DNA of 35,450 nucleotides from assembly GCA_902797145.1 (NCBI GenBank), contig CADBRR010000003.1, positions 1 through 35,450 on the forward strand, in the 5' to 3' direction. The stretch comes from an uncultured Eubacteriales bacterium. GTDB lineage: Bacteria > Bacillota > Clostridia > Christensenellales > CAG-138. Made by a program: the position numbers and the translations under genes. Numbering within the stretch: position 1 is the first letter of the stretch; each line of letters begins with the position of its first letter. This document shows, piece after piece, positions 32,375-35,450 of this stretch. The notes below the pieces were generated by a model. The model saw only the letters and a program-made list of their open reading frames with translations. It did no database searches and had not been told where the DNA came from.

Positions 32375-33146
32375 TATACCTTATATATTCGATATTTTCT
32401 TCGCTTTGAGAAACGCTAACCATAAAATCATACACCCTGTTTCGTATTTCCTCTTGCGCTTCGTGAATTGGAAGGCTATTGTCGATATACATAGGTTCTG
32501 AAATAGTAACAGTCATTGCAGGTCGTTTAAAGAAAAGCCTTTTTCTATATGTCGTAACCATTGCAACAACAGGTGCGTTTTCCTTGACAGGATATTTAAA
32601 AGAAGTTGACTTAAAAGGTCTTATCCCCGTATAAAATGGCCATATATGCGCTTCGGGGAATACCGCAATGCAGGCATTTTCTTGAAATCGAGTTGAAATA
32701 GCATCGAGGAATTTTTTCATACCGCTAAGCTTTGTTGGAATAGGTATAACTCCGAGCATAGTAACTATATTTTTGAGGCAAGGAAGCGATACAGCATCAG
32801 CGTTTGCTAATATATATGCACGCTTTGGAAATGCTGCCATTGATGGAAGGTAGGCATCCAACATTTGAGTATGGTTCCCATAGAGATAGTATCCCGACTT
32901 TCTAAGCTTTTTAAGAGCTTTTCTGTTTTTGAATTTAAGCCCCAATATGATTTTGCACATAAGATATACAAGCGGAACAGCAATAACATAATAAACAATG
33001 TCGGCAACTATGTTCCACAGCTTCGATTTATGGACGAATTTGAAATTCTCATCAACGTCTTTTTTCTTTATCGAATTGCCCGCAAAATCATCATTTAACA
33101 AATCCGAATAATATATAACCTTTTCAGCATTTTTTCTTTTCTTCAT
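32358..33146 (-). CDS. Lysophospholipid acyltransferase (PlsC family)
   Basis: A 262-aa protein. Block I is GNHTQMLDAYL with His92 and Asp97 of the HX4D active site. Block III is IAVFPEAHIWPFYTGIRPFK, matching the FPEGT-type substrate site. A hydrophobic segment (about 45-70) suggests membrane association at the inner leaflet. It would acylate lysophosphatidate or a related acceptor. It overlaps the preceding glycosyltransferase gene by 23 bases, suggesting coupled expression and a shared membrane-lipid role. Confidence 0.9.
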   Translation of the reverse strand: MKKRKNAEKVIYYSDLLNDDFAGNSIKKKDVDENFKFVHKSKLWNIVADIVYYVIAVPLVYLMCKIILGLKFKNRKALKKLRKSGYYLYGNHTQMLDAYLPSMAAFPKRAYILANADAVSLPCLKNIVTMLGVIPIPTKLSGMKKFLDAISTRFQENACIAVFPEAHIWPFYTGIRPFKSTSFKYPVKENAPVVAMVTTYRKRLFFKRPAMTVTISEPMYIDNSLPIHEAQEEIRNRVYDFMVSVSQSEENIEYIRYIDKSE

Positions 33147-34257
33147 ATGTCCTTAATATCATTTCCTCCATTTTGTCCATGCACAAATCAAAATCAAACT
33201 GTTTTGAATAATTGGAATACTTTTTTGAGTATTCTTCTCGCATAGAATCATTTTCAAGCCATAAATCAAGTTTTTCGGCAAGATTTTTACTATCGTTATA
33301 ATGAAATAAATTCATTTCATCGAGTGCAAAATATCTCGTTGCGCTTCGTGGCGAATCCGCAATCAATGGAACTTTTCCGCACGCAATAGCTTCAAGGCAC
33401 GCAATAGCCTCTATCTCGATTTCAGCAGGGTGAACATATAAATCCGCCTCGTTTATAACATCTATAAGCTCTACTCTTGAATAGAATTTCATTATGGGCA
33501 TAATAATGCCACGCTTTTTAGCATATGATTTTAATTCATTCTCAAGCGGACCTGCCCCTGCAAAAATAAGCTGTATTCTGTCCTTATACTTTGATTTTGA
33601 AACAGCATCTATTAAAACCTTATGTGACTTTTCTTTGCTGTATCTGCCGATAAACAAAACTTTGAAAACATCACTATTCTTGCTTACAGTATGTGGTTTA
33701 AATTCCTTGCAGACACCGTTTGAAATAACCTCATGCGGAGTATTTCCTACTATTTTCTCGAACACATCGCAAATAAACTGCGTTGGATAATGTACGCAAT
33801 CACAATATCTATACAAACGCTTGTTTATAACCTTATATGCAATTTTGTTTGCAAGCGAAAAGTTTTTCATTTTTATATGGCTTGTAATGTTCTCTGCCTG
33901 ACAATGGAAACCTGCTGTAAGTGAAATTCCATGCTCCTTTGCATATCTTGCGCTCGCCTTTCCAAGCGAGAACGGTAACATAACATGGATGTGATCTATT
34001 CCATCAAATGCTTTTTCAAGCACTTTCATATCCGCTTTTGCAGGAACAACACCGTTTTTAGAAACATAGCCATTTATCGGTCCGAAATTATATCGTGGTA
34101 CAATAAAAAAGCCTGCCTCGCCTGCTCTCTCGGCATCGGGACAAACTATACGAACTTCATGACCTTTCGCTTTAAGCGACCTAATAAGATTCATTGATGC
34201 TATTGTCGTTCCGTTATTCTCTTTTCCAAGTACATCACATACGATTGCTATTTTCAT
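33124..34257 (-). CDS. Glycosyltransferase family 4, diacylglycerol glucosyltransferase-like
   Basis: A 377-aa GT-B protein. The start at ATG 34255-34257 is chosen because GGGAG lies six bases upstream; longer in-frame starts lack one. The N-terminal domain begins MKIAIVCDVLGKENNGTT. The C-terminal nucleotide-sugar domain has VLFIGRYSKEKSHKVLIDAV and the EX7E motif EIEAIACLE followed by ACGKVPLIADS. Family relatives transfer glucose to diacylglycerol in Firmicutes. Pairing with a PlsC-type acyltransferase supports glycolipid synthesis; the exact acceptor is inferred. Confidence 0.88.
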   Translation of the reverse strand: MKIAIVCDVLGKENNGTTIASMNLIRSLKAKGHEVRIVCPDAERAGEAGFFIVPRYNFGPINGYVSKNGVVPAKADMKVLEKAFDGIDHIHVMLPFSLGKASARYAKEHGISLTAGFHCQAENITSHIKMKNFSLANKIAYKVINKRLYRYCDCVHYPTQFICDVFEKIVGNTPHEVISNGVCKEFKPHTVSKNSDVFKVLFIGRYSKEKSHKVLIDAVSKSKYKDRIQLIFAGAGPLENELKSYAKKRGIIMPIMKFYSRVELIDVINEADLYVHPAEIEIEAIACLEAIACGKVPLIADSPRSATRYFALDEMNLFHYNDSKNLAEKLDLWLENDSMREEYSKKYSNYSKQFDFDLCMDKMEEMILRTYEEKKKC

Positions 34258-34285
34258 AACAAACTCCCAATAAAATGATATAGAC

Positions 34286-34314
34286 ATTTTACCATAATAT
34301 TTACCATAATACAA
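34286..34314 (-). promoter_or_regulatory. Promoter of the glycosyltransferase-acyltransferase pair, with tandem repeat
   Basis: TAAAAT (34286-34291) with weak TTGTAT (34309-34314), 17-bp spacer, on the minus strand. The spacer lies inside two tandem copies of TTTACCATAATA (34288-34299 and 34300-34311). Confidence 0.5.
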
Positions 34315-34346
34315 CAAAATATGCAATCATATATAAAAACAAAAAA

Positions 34347-34365
34347 GGCAGGAACTTGCCCTGCC
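34347..34365 (-). terminator. Terminator of the lipoprotein gene
   Basis: A 6-bp stem GGCAGG (34347-34352) with CCTGCC (34360-34365), followed by six T on the minus strand. Confidence 0.85.
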
Positions 34366-34384
34366 CGAAAAATTACATTTTTAA

Positions 34385-35227
34385 TTAGCCGTCTATGTCG
34401 TTATCAACGTCATCACCCTGAAGTTCGCTTATATCGACATATTCATCAAGGTTTTCGGGAACGTCAACTGTTACATTCTGACCCGGATTTACATATTCTG
34501 CACTTACTTTAACATTCATTGAAGTTGTCATATCCTGGATAAGAACGTCATCATCTTCTGAATGAACAGTAATATCCATTTTAAATGACATATCATATGA
34601 CTTAATGTATCCGTCCTTTGTAACTACGATTGTTACATTGATATCGCTTACCTTAACTTCTGTATTTGCTGTTGCTGATTCTTCGCCATCTTCATTGTTG
34701 TTTGACAACTTATCTGAAAGGTCCTTGAATACCTTTGAGAATGTTTCTTCATCAAGAATAAATGAAACTGTGCTTGTTCCGTCTTCATTCTTTACAATTT
34801 CAACTTCCTTAAGAATTTCTTCAGGGAGTTCCTTTACAACATCGTTTGTCTGGTCGATAAGGTCATATGTTTCAGCGCCTTCTTCTTCAAGTGAAGCCTT
34901 TGCTTTCTTATCCATAACATCAAGGTATGCTGTTACGCCATCTGTGTAGATTTTGTAAGAAAGCTCTGTGTCAAACATAGTTGTTTTCATTGTGCCGCTT
35001 GCAATCGGCTTGCCTGACTGGATTCCTGATGCCTTAACATTATAAGTTGTGGGCATTTTCATATTCTGACCTAAAAAATCCATTTCAATTTCTGTCGTCA
35101 TGTTCATTTCATAGCTATCAAGCTTGTTTGTCTTGTCAACAGCGTTCTTGATAAGCTGGTATGATGTAAGTGCCTTACATCCTGCAAATGCAAAAAGCAT
35201 TGTAAGCACGAGCGCACTTACCATCAA
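34385..35227 (-). CDS. Lipoprotein of unknown function with signal peptide out of frame
   Basis: The continuous frame gives about 279 aa from ATG 35222-35224 (TTG at 35225-35227 is also possible). It opens MVSALVLTMLFAFAGC, with a lipobox but no basic residues. An ATG at 35254-35256, behind AGAGGT, would encode MKNIKKSFRY and then stops. Adding one A to the six-A run at 35239-35244 would join the frames as MKNIKKIVSLLMVSALVLTM, a normal lipoprotein signal. The mature part is acidic, beta-rich and repetitive (ASGTMKTTMFDTELSYKIYT, GVTAYLDVMDKKAK), resembling DUF6612-type lipoproteins, though I am unsure. Function is unknown. Confidence 0.8.
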   Translation of the reverse strand: MMVSALVLTMLFAFAGCKALTSYQLIKNAVDKTNKLDSYEMNMTTEIEMDFLGQNMKMPTTYNVKASGIQSGKPIASGTMKTTMFDTELSYKIYTDGVTAYLDVMDKKAKASLEEEGAETYDLIDQTNDVVKELPEEILKEVEIVKNEDGTSTVSFILDEETFSKVFKDLSDKLSNNNEDGEESATANTEVKVSDINVTIVVTKDGYIKSYDMSFKMDITVHSEDDDVLIQDMTTSMNVKVSAEYVNPGQNVTVDVPENLDEYVDISELQGDDVDNDIDG

Positions 35228-35238
35228 TAACGAAACGA

Positions 35239-35244
35239 TTTTTT
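35239..35244 (-). other. Six-A run with probable one-base deletion
   Basis: Six A residues on the minus strand break the frame between the translation start at 35256 and the lipoprotein body. Seven A would restore a canonical signal peptide. It may be a sequencing or assembly error, or slippage. Confidence 0.75.
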
Positions 35245-35298
35245 GATGTTTTTCATTTTTGTTCTACCTCTCAATTTTTATTGACTTTTGTCATATTT

Positions 35299-35327
35299 AG
35301 TATAACATAATCAAATTTCTATTGCAA
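35299..35327 (-). promoter_or_regulatory. Promoter of the lipoprotein gene
   Basis: TTGCAA (35322-35327), 17-bp spacer and TATACT (35299-35304) on the minus strand. Confidence 0.75.
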
Positions 35328-35341
35328 CTGTTTTTATTTCG

Positions 35342-35370
35342 TTCAAAAAAATCAAATGTAACGTTACAAT
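35342..35370 (+). promoter_or_regulatory. Possible promoter of a plus-strand gene beyond the window
   Basis: TTCAAA (35342-35347), 17-bp spacer and TACAAT (35365-35370). A ribosome binding site AGGAG occupies the last five bases (35446-35450), so a start codon should follow just outside. Confidence 0.5.
35357..35368. promoter_or_regulatory. LacI-family-like operator
   Basis: The perfect palindrome TGTAACGTTACA has the central CG typical of LacI-family operators. It overlaps the -10 of the plus-strand promoter, the position expected for a repressor. Confidence 0.55.
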
Positions 35371-35450
35371 AGATGTGAGACTGAAAAGGGTAGAAAAAAG
35401 CGGTTGAGTTTGTTAGAATAAAGTTACCACACAAAAACCAACAAAAGGAG

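Overview
The window looks like chromosome of a low-GC, Gram-positive member of the Clostridia, most likely a gut Oscillospiraceae/Ruminococcaceae-type bacterium. This is inferred from AT-rich spacers, strong AGGAGG-type ribosome binding sites, near-consensus sigma-A promoters (mostly 17-bp spacers), spore-maturation genes spmA/spmB, and several secreted proteins ending in type I dockerins. No phage, insertion sequence or CRISPR array was seen.

Layout. 1-5970 (minus strand): three dockerin-bearing secreted proteins (a leucine-rich-repeat protein cut by the left edge, a small InlB-like-repeat protein, and a large subtilase) with a tRNA-Arg(ACG) between the last two. 6290-9935 (minus): translation/secretion block rpmG-secE-nusG-rplK-rplA-rplJ-rplL, with a recognisable L10 leader and attenuator before rplJ. 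It ends in a terminator instead of running into rpoB. 10162-10890 (minus): a hypothetical protein divergent from the next block. 10954-15452 (plus): NUDIX hydrolase, a Nif11-like small protein, a TrmN6-like methyltransferase, rsmI, spmA, spmB and comB (comB has its own promoter). 15483-20542 (minus): a three-gene ABC-transporter operon whose last gene is a DUF815-type AAA+ protein with altered Walker motifs. 20657-21894 (minus): ECF sigma factor and putative membrane anti-sigma factor, divergent from two unrecognised genes on plus (22021-23587). 23639-26020 (minus): aldo/keto reductase, SnoaL-like protein, TetR regulator and flavodoxin, with a perfect TetR-type operator. 26216-27349 (minus): a fourth dockerin protein. 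27492-29042 (minus): a DtxR-family regulator with iron-type ligands and a DUF2974 alpha/beta hydrolase. 29179-31289 (plus): M32 carboxypeptidase and a class III Fic protein. 31323-34257 (minus): a 48-aa small ORF, a PnuC-type transporter behind an attenuator-like leader, a lysophospholipid acyltransferase and a glycosyltransferase. 34385-35256 (minus): a lipoprotein whose signal peptide is out of frame because of a 6-A run. The right edge holds a LacI-like palindrome, a promoter and a Shine-Dalgarno sequence for a plus-strand gene just outside.

Most genes are housekeeping or widely distributed. The most notable signals are the spmA start-codon hairpin, the pnuC leader with mutually exclusive hairpins, the Walker-altered DUF815 protein tied to an ABC transporter, the homopolymer frameshift in the lipoprotein signal peptide, and dockerins on non-carbohydrase proteins with no cohesin in sight. 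I did not find an obvious new multi-gene defence or biosynthetic system.
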